64,000 nucleotides of DNA from Salinicoccus sp. RF5 (GTDB lineage Bacteria > Bacillota > Bacilli > Staphylococcales > Salinicoccaceae). The stretch lies in contig NZ_JAJGRC010000004.1 in the NCBI RefSeq assembly GCF_020786625.1, forward strand, positions 186,001 through 250,000, in the 5' to 3' direction. The notes below the pieces were generated by a model. That model was given only the letters and a program-made list of their open reading frames with translations. It was not told where the DNA came from and ran no database searches. Of this stretch, positions 9,245-17,122 are shown piece by piece. The position numbers and the translations under genes are program-made. How positions within the stretch are numbered: the first letter of the stretch is position 1; every line of letters begins with the position of its first letter.

Positions 9245-9278
9245 CAGGAGTGAGACCCCGGTCTCACTCCTGTTTTTT
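9245..9278. terminator. Bidirectional terminator between glnA and the DUF4129 gene
   Basis: CAGGAGTGAGACC and GGTCTCACTCCTG pair perfectly, then TTTTTT. The second arm includes the final codons of the convergent gene. Confidence 0.85.
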
Positions 9279-10466
9279 CATGTGTTGCATAATTACCTGT
9301 TTCATATGATCTATTGCGTACTTATACTTCTGGTAATCAGCATCTGAAGTTTCCTGATCCATATACCTTGTCCTGCGGTATATCTCGAGTTTGTCGGAAT
9401 CGACAATCTCTTCCAGACGACATCGACGGATCCACTCTTCGATGGTTTCATTCCTGTATCTTCCCAGCCCCTTTGAAGCCAGCCATTTTTCAAAACCGTA
9501 ATATAACTTTCTTACTTTATTTTTTGGTACTTCAGGTTTTCCATAATTCTTCTTTACGGAGGAATGAGCAATCGCCATTCCCTCCTTCTCATTTTTTTCT
9601 GTCTTTTGTCCAGCCGGGGCCTCTCTTCTTTTATAGAAATAGTAAATGCCGATACCGATTATCAACAGGAGCAGGAGTGACATGATTGTATCGACCGGTA
9701 TGTGTGAAGCTGTGGATTCCGCCTGGACCATTTCAGCGCTCTCCTCCCCTTCTGTCTGATCCAGCCTCTCACTGTCCGATAGCTGGGGCGGTTCAAACTC
9801 GACATCTTCCAGGAATGCAAAAAAGGGCTTCAGTATTTGGACCATGCCACCCAGCAATACGATGACGATATACTTAAGGGAGAAAACAGCGTATCTGTAA
9901 GCGATAGCGAGGATAACGCCAAGCGTTATAAAAATGCCTGAGAGTGAAAGGAATACAGTGAATTTTCCTCTGTGGACATAAGGACTTCCAAGCAGCAGAA
10001 GCACTATCCGACCGATGAAATAGAACAGGACCTGGCTGATGAACAATAGGTGGTATTCCGTCTGGAAGGAGGAATCGGCTCCGCTTCCCAAAATATTGAC
10101 GCCTAAGAGGAGCAGGAATGTAATGATGATGGAAGGCGCTGCCAACGTATCTTCAATATCGTCATAAAGATATTCGAAGCGCAGAATCGGGACAAAGCTC
10201 AGAGCCAGTGCCGATAACCAGTGGAAACCAAGCATTGTGGCAGTGACCAGAACAAATGGCAGTATAATGTATATATATCGCAGTCTGAAATAATGGACGA
10301 TGATCCAGCCAGCTGTCAAAACGCCCAGGACGACCATCATATAAGGCAGTAGAAGTGGCTGTTTTCCGTTATGGATATTCAGAAAGAGTATGATGAAGTA
10401 AAGGAGGAACATATTGGTTGTGTAGCCATGGAAGAAAGATAAATAATAATTAATTCGGTTCATCAT
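9264..10466 (-). CDS. Multi-pass membrane protein with a C-terminal DUF4129 domain, no transglutaminase core
   Basis: About 400 aa. Roughly six hydrophobic helices fill residues 10-215, then comes an acidic linker (SDSERLDQTEGEESAEM), one more helix (LLLLLIIGIGIYYFY) and a C-terminal cytosolic DUF4129 region with VRKLYYGFEKWLASKGLGRY and EEWIRRCR. In Bacillus the third gene of the moxR-DUF58 cluster encodes a TgpA/YebA protein with a transglutaminase-like domain in this linker; here only about 50 residues separate the helices, so that domain is absent. The function is unknown, but the cluster is linked to envelope proteins. ATG at 10466 follows AAGGAG; the gene overlaps the DUF58 gene by 17 bases. 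Confidence 0.75.
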   Translation of the reverse strand: MMNRINYYLSFFHGYTTNMFLLYFIILFLNIHNGKQPLLLPYMMVVLGVLTAGWIIVHYFRLRYIYIILPFVLVTATMLGFHWLSALALSFVPILRFEYLYDDIEDTLAAPSIIITFLLLLGVNILGSGADSSFQTEYHLLFISQVLFYFIGRIVLLLLGSPYVHRGKFTVFLSLSGIFITLGVILAIAYRYAVFSLKYIVIVLLGGMVQILKPFFAFLEDVEFEPPQLSDSERLDQTEGEESAEMVQAESTASHIPVDTIMSLLLLLIIGIGIYYFYKRREAPAGQKTEKNEKEGMAIAHSSVKKNYGKPEVPKNKVRKLYYGFEKWLASKGLGRYRNETIEEWIRRCRLEEIVDSDKLEIYRRTRYMDQETSDADYQKYKYAIDHMKQVIMQHMKKQE

Positions 10467-11658
10467 AGTCACTCCTTATCGGAAAAGCATACGGTTGTAC
10501 ATCGTCTTCATCCATCTGGAATACTTCGATGCCCCGGCCCCGGAGGGACTTGAGCATATCTTCAATCGCCGGATCTGTTCTACCTGTAAATAGCAGGTGG
10601 GAGGGGAGAGCCTCATGAGTATGGATATGTTTCAACAGGCGGTCGAAACTCAATGTATAGGATAATGCATCTATCCGTGCGAGTGTCTCCAATGTTTTTC
10701 TGTAATGCAGTTTCCCGGTCCCCTCTTCCAACTTGAGAAATGTGCGGGAATCGAAGGTGGACAGATTCGTAAACAGACTATAGGGGATGGATGCTTCACT
10801 CGCCATGCGGGTGAGGTACGCAATCTTTTCAATATTCTCTTCGATATTGGAAGGAGGGGCATAAGTCTTTTCCGATCGAAGATTAATGGCAATCAGCCAG
10901 GAGACATGGGTCGTTTTTTCATAGATGCGTGTCTGGAGTCCCCCGGCCTTGGCGCTCGCTTTCCAGTGTATGTCCTTCATGCTGTCCGTCTGCTGGTAGC
11001 TTCTTGTTCCAATGGTGAGCATTGGATCATTATACAGGGCCCGTTTCTGTATGAAGAGCCCCTGCAAGGTTTTACTTCTCATATCGAAAGGTGGTATGTC
11101 GAGCTGTCCAGGGTAGACCAGGATTTCATGAAGGAACCTGCCTTTTTGTGTAAGCTTGAGTGAATCAAAACCAAATATTTTAGGCACTTCGATTCTTGTA
11201 TCCATTACTTTGACTATTCCGCGCTTCCTGGCCCTGAAAGGGATCTCTATGGTGATATCACTTTTCGCCATGACCGTAAACACGGCACGGGTTTCGGTCT
11301 GGTGTCTTATTTTTAATGATGTATCGTTGAAGAATTCAATGTCATCACCTGCAACCAGGATAATCGAACCATTCAGAACAGGCAGCCATCCATCATTATG
11401 AATTCTGAGCAGGAGTGTTCCCTCCTGATTATTGAACAAACGTATATCCCTTTCCAAAATGGAGACTGTGATCTTATCAGGCACCATTTTTTCATAGATG
11501 AGATTGAGCAGGAAAAAAGACATGAAGAGGCCAAGGGATAAAGTCATCCACCGGTTCAGCTGCATACCATAGAAAACGTCCAATACAAAAAGGATGGCGA
11601 CAGCCCCGATGAAAAATGTCATCACATTGGAAGGCTGATAATCAACCTTATAATTCAT
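10450..11658 (-). CDS. DUF58 domain membrane protein
   Basis: Second gene of a moxR-DUF58-DUF4129 operon. Two hydrophobic helices lie near residues 12-50, then a beta-rich region, then the DUF58 core around residues 190-260 with the diagnostic RSYQQTDSMKDIHWKASA. DUF58 proteins have a von Willebrand A-like fold and act with MoxR ATPases, probably in assembling or activating partners; the exact role is unknown. The preferred ATG at 11658 follows GGAG by about eight bases and overlaps the end of moxR by 11 bases. An upstream TTG at 11700 would give 416 aa. Confidence 0.85.
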   Translation of the reverse strand: MNYKVDYQPSNVMTFFIGAVAILFVLDVFYGMQLNRWMTLSLGLFMSFFLLNLIYEKMVPDKITVSILERDIRLFNNQEGTLLLRIHNDGWLPVLNGSIILVAGDDIEFFNDTSLKIRHQTETRAVFTVMAKSDITIEIPFRARKRGIVKVMDTRIEVPKIFGFDSLKLTQKGRFLHEILVYPGQLDIPPFDMRSKTLQGLFIQKRALYNDPMLTIGTRSYQQTDSMKDIHWKASAKAGGLQTRIYEKTTHVSWLIAINLRSEKTYAPPSNIEENIEKIAYLTRMASEASIPYSLFTNLSTFDSRTFLKLEEGTGKLHYRKTLETLARIDALSYTLSFDRLLKHIHTHEALPSHLLFTGRTDPAIEDMLKSLRGRGIEVFQMDEDDVQPYAFPIRSDYDEPN

Positions 11659-12607
11659 TTCTTGGAACTCCATATTCGACTGGCACTTCTGTCCCCTCAA
11701 TGATTTCCCGTATGACAGTTTTCTGATCCGAAAGGGTCAGGCCCTCAATGCTTAAAACAATACGGTGGCCCAATATGTATGGAGCGATATATTTCACGTC
11801 CTCCGGCGTTACATAATCCCTATCTTGAATCAGTGCAACTCCTTGCGCAGCATGCATCAGGGCGAGTGTACCGCGTGGCGATACACCAATATCCACATGG
11901 GGGTGCTGCCTCGTGAGGTGGATCATATCAAGCATGTACTCCATAGTGGAGTGGTTCACAGTAATGGCCGAGCAACGGGATTGTAATTCGGTAATCATTT
12001 CCTTGCTGAATACAGTGTGGATTTCTTCAGTGGGATAGTGGCCATTATACAATGCCATCATATTCAGTTCTTCTTCCCGTGAAGGATATCCGAGATCTAT
12101 CCGCATCAGAAATCGGTCCATCTGGGCCTCCGGAAGACTGAAGGTCCCCTGAGTGGATTCAATCGGGTTCTGCGTGGCTATTACAATGAATGGATCGTCG
12201 ATTTCTATTTTCTGGCCATCGATCGTCACTTGTCGCTCTTCCATGACTTCGAGGAGGGCGGATTGAGTACGGGGGGTAGCCCTGTTGATCTCGTCTGCCA
12301 GCAGGACATTGGTAGCTATTGGCCCCATCTGCAATTCAAACTCATGGGTTTTCGGGCTGTATATGTTTAATCCCGTAATATCGGTTGGAAGCAGATCTGG
12401 TGTGAACTGGATTCTTCTGAAGGAGCCATCAATTGTCTTTGCCAAAGCTTTGGATAATGATGTCTTGCCCGTTCCGGGAACACTCTCGAACAATACATGT
12501 CCTTTCTGAAGTATGCTGATGAATAGAAGGTCGAGCACTTCATCCTGGCCGACAATAACTTTTCCTATTTCTCGTTTGAAGTTTGTCAAATGCGTCTCAA
12601 TATTCAA
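11648..12607 (-). CDS. MoxR-family AAA+ ATPase
   Basis: A 319-residue chaperone-like ATPase. The Walker A motif is at residues 41-50 (ESVPGTGKTS), Walker B at 102-108 (LLADEIN), followed by RTQSALLEVMEERQVTI and the sensor segment IATQNPIESTQGTFSLPEAQMDRF (split over the pre-sensor loop), all typical of MoxR. MoxR proteins remodel or activate partners encoded beside them, here DUF58 and DUF4129 proteins. The start is TTG, with AAAGGAGG eight bases upstream. It is the first gene of the minus-strand operon. Confidence 0.92.
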   Translation of the reverse strand: MNIETHLTNFKREIGKVIVGQDEVLDLLFISILQKGHVLFESVPGTGKTSLSKALAKTIDGSFRRIQFTPDLLPTDITGLNIYSPKTHEFELQMGPIATNVLLADEINRATPRTQSALLEVMEERQVTIDGQKIEIDDPFIVIATQNPIESTQGTFSLPEAQMDRFLMRIDLGYPSREEELNMMALYNGHYPTEEIHTVFSKEMITELQSRCSAITVNHSTMEYMLDMIHLTRQHPHVDIGVSPRGTLALMHAAQGVALIQDRDYVTPEDVKYIAPYILGHRIVLSIEGLTLSDQKTVIREIIEGTEVPVEYGVPRNEL

Positions 12608-12720
12608 ATTATTATCCTCCTTTATTACATAGTATAAAAAACAGGAAAGATTTGCCAGTCATTTCTTGAATAAATGAAGGAGAAAGGGGAATGATACTTA
12701 AAAATGGAGGTGTCGAAAGA

Positions 12721-13905
12721 ATGAAAAAGCATTATCGACTGGTCATATTGGGTGGAGGCACTGCCGGTGTTTCCACAGCAAGCCGGATTTTAAGCGAAGA
12801 CAAAAGTCTGGAGAAGGATGTGCTTATCATAGAGCCATCCGAACACCATTACTTCCAGCCGGGCTGGCCGCTGGTAGGCAGTGGAGAAATGAGTCTTGAG
12901 TCCACTAAGAAGCCCATGGATAAGGTGATGCCAAAAGGAGCTGAGTGGCTGCAGGAAACAGTGGAGAGTGTGGACCCCGTCAAACGTGAGGTAAAGGCAG
13001 GCGGGTACAGAATCAAGTATGACTTCCTGGTTGTAGCCCTTGGCATAGAGCTCAACTACGATGCGATTGAAGGCGCCACGGAGGCACTTGGATCGAATGG
13101 TGTATGTACGAACTATATATACGAGCATGTCAATTACACCTACGAGACCCTCCAGAAGGTCAAAGAGGGCAATATTGTGATCACGAAACCCCAGTCCAGG
13201 ATAAAAGGCGGTGTCTCTGCTGAAAACTCCGTCTTCACAATGGATGAGTATATAAAAGATAACGACCGGGATGCGAATATCGTATTCCGCAGCGGCCGTG
13301 ATGAAGTATTCAAGGTGAAGAAATACAGCGACAAGATTGTAAAACGCTTGGAGGAAAAAGGGATCGACTATAAAATGAAGGAGGAGCTTGTAGAAGTCCG
13401 AGGTGAGCATAAGGAGGCCGTATTCAAAAACCTCGATACGGGGGAACGTCATGTGGTGCCTTTCGAAATGCTCGTCATCACCCCTCCCATGAGTGGTCCT
13501 TCAGTGCTTCAGGATTCCGGCCTTCTGGATCCGGAAGGATGGGTCAGTGTAGACCCGCACACGATGATGCACAACACGTACACTACAGTGTTTTCATTGG
13601 GGGATGCCTCAAGCCTCCCGACAGTCAAAATGGGCAGCGCAGTAAAAGAACAGATGCCCATCCTCGTCAAAAACCTTCTGGAGCGTATGGATGATAAGGA
13701 ACCATCTCACGAATATGATGGAAAGACAGCCTGTCCGATAGCTACAGAATATGGCCACCTGATACTGGCGGAATTCGGATATGATAATATTCCAAAGGAA
13801 TCGACATTCCTCAACCAGTCGGATGATAAATGGTTTTTCTATCAGTTCAAGAAAAACATGCTGCCAATCATGTACTGGTATGCATTATTGAAAGGGAAAG
13901 TATAA
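12721..13905 (+). CDS. Sulfide:quinone oxidoreductase-like flavoprotein lacking one redox cysteine
   Basis: A 394-aa FAD-dependent protein of the type II SQR group. It shows the FAD motif ILGGGTAGVS (9-18), the SQR hallmark HHYFQPGWPLVGSG, VTPPMSGP and SLGDASSLPT. In human SQOR the working cysteines lie in VKCAGAPQK and YTSCPLV. Here the second is kept (Cys338 in TACPIAT) but the first position is Gly163 (IKGGVSAEN); Cys129 is elsewhere. It may therefore be an SQR relative with another electron donor or a different cysteine arrangement. The start at 12721 follows GGAGGTG; an ATG at 12691 is less likely. Confidence 0.8.
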   Translation: MKKHYRLVILGGGTAGVSTASRILSEDKSLEKDVLIIEPSEHHYFQPGWPLVGSGEMSLESTKKPMDKVMPKGAEWLQETVESVDPVKREVKAGGYRIKYDFLVVALGIELNYDAIEGATEALGSNGVCTNYIYEHVNYTYETLQKVKEGNIVITKPQSRIKGGVSAENSVFTMDEYIKDNDRDANIVFRSGRDEVFKVKKYSDKIVKRLEEKGIDYKMKEELVEVRGEHKEAVFKNLDTGERHVVPFEMLVITPPMSGPSVLQDSGLLDPEGWVSVDPHTMMHNTYTTVFSLGDASSLPTVKMGSAVKEQMPILVKNLLERMDDKEPSHEYDGKTACPIATEYGHLILAEFGYDNIPKESTFLNQSDDKWFFYQFKKNMLPIMYWYALLKGKV

Positions 13906-13938
13906 AAAACTGGACCAGTCATCTGGTCCAGTTTTTTA
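13904..13938. terminator. Bidirectional terminator after the SQR-like gene
   Basis: AAAAAACTGGACCAG and CTGGTCCAGTTTTTT pair perfectly around TCAT, so it works in both directions between two convergent genes. Confidence 0.9.
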
Positions 13939-13942
13939 TTGG

Positions 13943-15610
13943 TTATTCATAGATTGTAAAGTCTTCAGCGAGGTCATCGATTTCATCACTCAAGTTCGTT
14001 TCGGAAATGTTTCTTGCATTATAGCCGATGCGCTCGAGCGTGCTGATGAGGTCTACGTAAAGCAGGCCGCCATCTGTGGAACAGATGCCTTTATTCAGAC
14101 GTTTGACATGCTGTTTTCTTAATTTGTTCTCGATCTTGTATGATTTCTGGCTGAGTCGGATGACTTCCTCCAGATCTTGAGGATTGTATATATCGAGGGA
14201 TTCTATCGATTTTCTGAAGGACTTGTAGACATGGTTGAACAGGTCCTCAAGCCCCTCCTGCGCTGGTTCCGAAAGGTCGATGTTCTCGCGGTGCTTCTTA
14301 TTGAAGAGATCTGCATATTCATTAATCTGTCCGCTGACTTTATAGAAGATGCGTGTCACTTCAAGCAATGTCGACTGCCTCTCTGCATCTTCTGGAGAGA
14401 TGTCATACTTGGAAGCATCGATGATATAGGATCTTAAAGTATCCTGGAGGGTATCGACGACATTCACCTTCTCTTTGATCTGCTTATACAGTTTAGGATT
14501 GTTCGTTTCACTGTACTCTTTCGCATCATCAAGAATGCTGAGTGTAAGATTGCCAAGGTTCTTCACTTCTTTTTGCGCACCCTGCAGGGCAAGGCCAGGC
14601 GAGCGCTTAAGAAGATGAGGATCCAGATGGTTTGGCTTATAGTCCTCGGAGAAGTCTCTTCCTGGGACTATACGGGTTACAATCCATGCAAGAGCGGCAA
14701 TGAACGGCAAGTGGATAAGTGTATTTGTGATATTAAAGAAACCATGTGCAAAAGCAATCGTCATTTCGGGGTTGAGATCCATTGCAGACTGCAGATATGA
14801 AATGAGATTTACGAACAACGGCATGATGATCATGAAGATCGTTGCACCGATTACGTTAAAGATGACATGGACGGCAGCTGCCCTCTTGGCTGCGATGGAG
14901 CCTACAAGCGCTGCAAGGACAGCAGTAATTGTTGTTCCTATATTATCCCCGAGCAGTAATGGCAAACCGGCGCTAAGGTCGAGCAGTCCATTACTATAAA
15001 GACTCTGGAGGATACCGATGGTAGCACTCGAGCTTTGGACTATGACCGTAAGTACTGTACCGACAGTAACTCCAAGAAGAGAGTTGGTAGACATGTCCAG
15101 CATCAGATCTGTAAACCATTGGTAATCTGCCAAAGGTTTCATCCCCTGACCCATCAGGTCAAGTCCATAGAACAGGGCGCCGAAACCGAAGAGTATGCGA
15201 CCGATGTTATAGGATTTTGGGCTGTTCTTCAGAAAGAATATGAGGAATGCACCAAGGGCCAGAATCGGCAGTGCATAGTCGCCAATCTTCAGTCCGATGA
15301 TGAAGGCAGTGACTGTAGTACCTATGTTGGCACCCATAATGACCCCAATGGATTGACGCAGTGTCATAAAGCCTGCGGAAACGAGTCCAATAGTCAGTAC
15401 TGTTGTTCCTGTACTGGTCTGCAGCAGTATTGTAACGACAATACCGGCAAGGACACCTTTAAGCGGGTTGGATGTCATCCGGTTCAGAATTTCGCGCAAC
15501 CGGTCTCCTGCAGAAGCCTGGAGGCCATCCCCCATCTGTTTGATACCATAAAGAAAAATACCAAGTCCTCCGAGAAATAGAAAGATGACTTCCATCGGAC
15601 TGAGTTCCAT
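13943..15610 (-). CDS. Na+/phosphate cotransporter with C-terminal PhoU-like domain
   Basis: A 555-aa transporter of the NptA/PNaS family that imports inorganic phosphate with sodium. Two inverted repeats of the membrane part (residues about 1-310) carry the family QS/T motifs: QTSTGTTVLTIG and QSSSATIGIL. After residue 340 a helical PhoU-like domain (QKEVKNLGNLTLSILDDAK onward) follows, thought to be regulatory. Staphylococci use NptA alongside PitA and PstSCAB. ATG at 15610 follows GGTGGAGG by six bases. The gene stands alone. Phosphate-dependent control is plausible but no Pho box was recognised. Confidence 0.9.
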   Translation of the reverse strand: MELSPMEVIFLFLGGLGIFLYGIKQMGDGLQASAGDRLREILNRMTSNPLKGVLAGIVVTILLQTSTGTTVLTIGLVSAGFMTLRQSIGVIMGANIGTTVTAFIIGLKIGDYALPILALGAFLIFFLKNSPKSYNIGRILFGFGALFYGLDLMGQGMKPLADYQWFTDLMLDMSTNSLLGVTVGTVLTVIVQSSSATIGILQSLYSNGLLDLSAGLPLLLGDNIGTTITAVLAALVGSIAAKRAAAVHVIFNVIGATIFMIIMPLFVNLISYLQSAMDLNPEMTIAFAHGFFNITNTLIHLPFIAALAWIVTRIVPGRDFSEDYKPNHLDPHLLKRSPGLALQGAQKEVKNLGNLTLSILDDAKEYSETNNPKLYKQIKEKVNVVDTLQDTLRSYIIDASKYDISPEDAERQSTLLEVTRIFYKVSGQINEYADLFNKKHRENIDLSEPAQEGLEDLFNHVYKSFRKSIESLDIYNPQDLEEVIRLSQKSYKIENKLRKQHVKRLNKGICSTDGGLLYVDLISTLERIGYNARNISETNLSDEIDDLAEDFTIYE

Positions 15611-15982
15611 AAATATTCCTCCACCCAGGTACAGCGTACCTTAATATTATATTAATAATTTTTACGCAATATTTACCATTCATATTACGACTTACATTAT
15701 AGGATGAAAAAAATGAAATTGCATCAGAATAAAAAAATTAACCCGGGTTAAATTCTTATATTTGGCGTGAAACGCTTTATTTCATAACTTGTTGTTCCCT
15801 AGATAAAAGCGTTTCAAACCCCGCCAATTCTGGTGTATAACGAATGGTATAGTATAATATTACTTCCAAATGGAAAGATGAATTCGCAAGATTTCAAATT
15901 ATCAAAATCAATATCGACAATTCCCGCACGATATGAGAAAATTGAGATTATAATACATAGTGTAGATGGGGAGGACAAGCGT
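15611..15982. other. 372-base divergent intergenic region with two inverted repeats
   Basis: Between the Na/Pi transporter and HAD genes. It holds the 14-base palindrome TTAACCCGGGTTAA (15738-15751), a larger inverted repeat at 15764-15825, a TATAAT at 15853-15858 in front of the HAD gene, and a minus-strand TATAAT near 15700. A weak small hairpin (GGTAC-GCT-GTACC type) lies near 15635. No coding sequence with a ribosome binding site is apparent. Confidence 0.6.
15764..15825. repeat. Inverted repeat GGCG-GAAACGCTTT / AAAGCGTTTC-CGCC
   Basis: GAAACGCTTT (15769-15778) and AAAGCGTTTC (15806-15815) are exact reverse complements. GGCG (15764-15767) and CGCC (15822-15825) extend the pairing outside. 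The 27-base loop and absence of a T-run argue against a simple terminator. The arms resemble halves of cre/LacI-type operators. Confidence 0.6.
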
Positions 15983-17092
15983 GTGACGGTCGTACTATTT
16001 GATGTGGATGGCGTTTTTTTAAGTGAGGAAAGGTGTTTCGATGTATCCGCCCTGGCGGTGCACGAGATGCTCTATAGTCCAAGATATCTGAACCTGGATA
16101 CATATCAGTTCCGTACGGATTACAGCAATCAGGAAATAAAGGAAATCAGGGCGGAAGTGTTCAGCAACGATGAGGTGCTTGACCGTTTTAAGCAGATGGG
16201 TCTGAACTCCAATTGGGATATGCTTTTTGTGACATTTTCCATCCTGTATATAGAATTGCTGAGAAATGCGGACCTGAAGATGGAAGGAATGGATCTCGCC
16301 GACATCCAAGGCGTTGGCGGTATGATTAACACTCAGGAAGTGGATTACGGAAAGGTGGTCGAATTCCTGAAGGGTGATACCTACACAAAAGATTCCATAT
16401 ATGATGCGCTCATGGCATATGCCAGGGAGAAGCTGAACATTGAAGATGCATCGGCCTTTGAGATGGCAGGTCCCATATGGGAGAAGGGGCAGTATAAATA
16501 TCAGGAATGGTATCTTGGCAGCAGTGACGTCAAGACCTCTACAGGCATTGAAGCGGAAGAGCTGGACAAGCCTGGATTCATTCATGATGAAGAATGGATT
16601 GTTGCCCCTGAAGACATCAGGGGGATGCTGAAGCGCCTGCTTGATGCAGGAGTCGAGATCGGCGTCGCCACAGGACGGCCGAGACAGGAGACGCTGATTC
16701 CATTCCATCAGGAACGTCTCATGGACATATTCAGGAACAACAGGATCTCAACGGCATCAGAAGTGCTTGCGGCAGAAGCAACAGATCAGGCTGAAGGCTC
16801 TCTTGCCAAGCCTCACCCATATAGCTACCTGTGGAGTCTGTATGAACATGACGAAGTGCATTTCGAGGATGCATTGAATCAAAGGAACATATCCGATGAC
16901 AAGGTTGTCATTGTAGGGGATTCGGTAGCCGACTATTATTGTGCAGAAGCAATCGGGGCTGAATTCATTGCTACATTGACCGGGTTGACCGGACGGGCGA
17001 TCATTCCAAATTTTGAAGCACTGGGCGTCACCGACATGGTGGAAGATGTTCTTGGTGTAGAGGAAATCATATTAAAAAACCATCACTCATGA
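15983..17092 (+). CDS. HAD-family hydrolase with a large insert, beside serine biosynthesis genes
   Basis: A 369-aa haloacid dehalogenase-like phosphatase. Motif I is Asp7-Val-Asp9-Gly (FDVDGV), motif II lies in GVATGRPRQE, the motif III lysine in AKPHPYSY, and motif IV is VGDSVADYY. The roughly 200 residues between motifs I and II form an unusually large cap. It is convergent with serA and a class V aminotransferase; since no serB is visible, a phosphoserine phosphatase role is an attractive inference, not shown. The GTG at 15983 is chosen because GGGGAGG lies eight bases upstream; longer upstream readings of this frame cover the promoter. Confidence 0.75.
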   Translation: MTVVLFDVDGVFLSEERCFDVSALAVHEMLYSPRYLNLDTYQFRTDYSNQEIKEIRAEVFSNDEVLDRFKQMGLNSNWDMLFVTFSILYIELLRNADLKMEGMDLADIQGVGGMINTQEVDYGKVVEFLKGDTYTKDSIYDALMAYAREKLNIEDASAFEMAGPIWEKGQYKYQEWYLGSSDVKTSTGIEAEELDKPGFIHDEEWIVAPEDIRGMLKRLLDAGVEIGVATGRPRQETLIPFHQERLMDIFRNNRISTASEVLAAEATDQAEGSLAKPHPYSYLWSLYEHDEVHFEDALNQRNISDDKVVIVGDSVADYYCAEAIGAEFIATLTGLTGRAIIPNFEALGVTDMVEDVLGVEEIILKNHHS

Positions 17093-17106
17093 GTGATGGT
17101 TTTTTA
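17074..17106. terminator. Bidirectional terminator between the HAD gene and serA
   Basis: AAAAAACCATCACTC and GAGTGATGGTTTTTT pair perfectly around AT. Confidence 0.92.
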
Positions 17107-17122
17107 GATTGTCCTATTCCTC

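Noticed and set aside
12790-13452. A 220-codon minus-strand frame opposite the SQR-like gene
   Set aside because: No start signal and no motif; the plus-strand gene has strong family signatures.
15738-15751. TTAACCCGGGTTAA as an attachment site or insertion footprint
   Set aside because: No integrase, direct repeat or mobile gene is nearby; a regulatory palindrome is simpler.
15833-15982. N-terminal extension of the HAD gene by 50 residues
   Set aside because: It would run through the promoter region and lacks a ribosome binding site; GGGGAGG supports the GTG at 15983.
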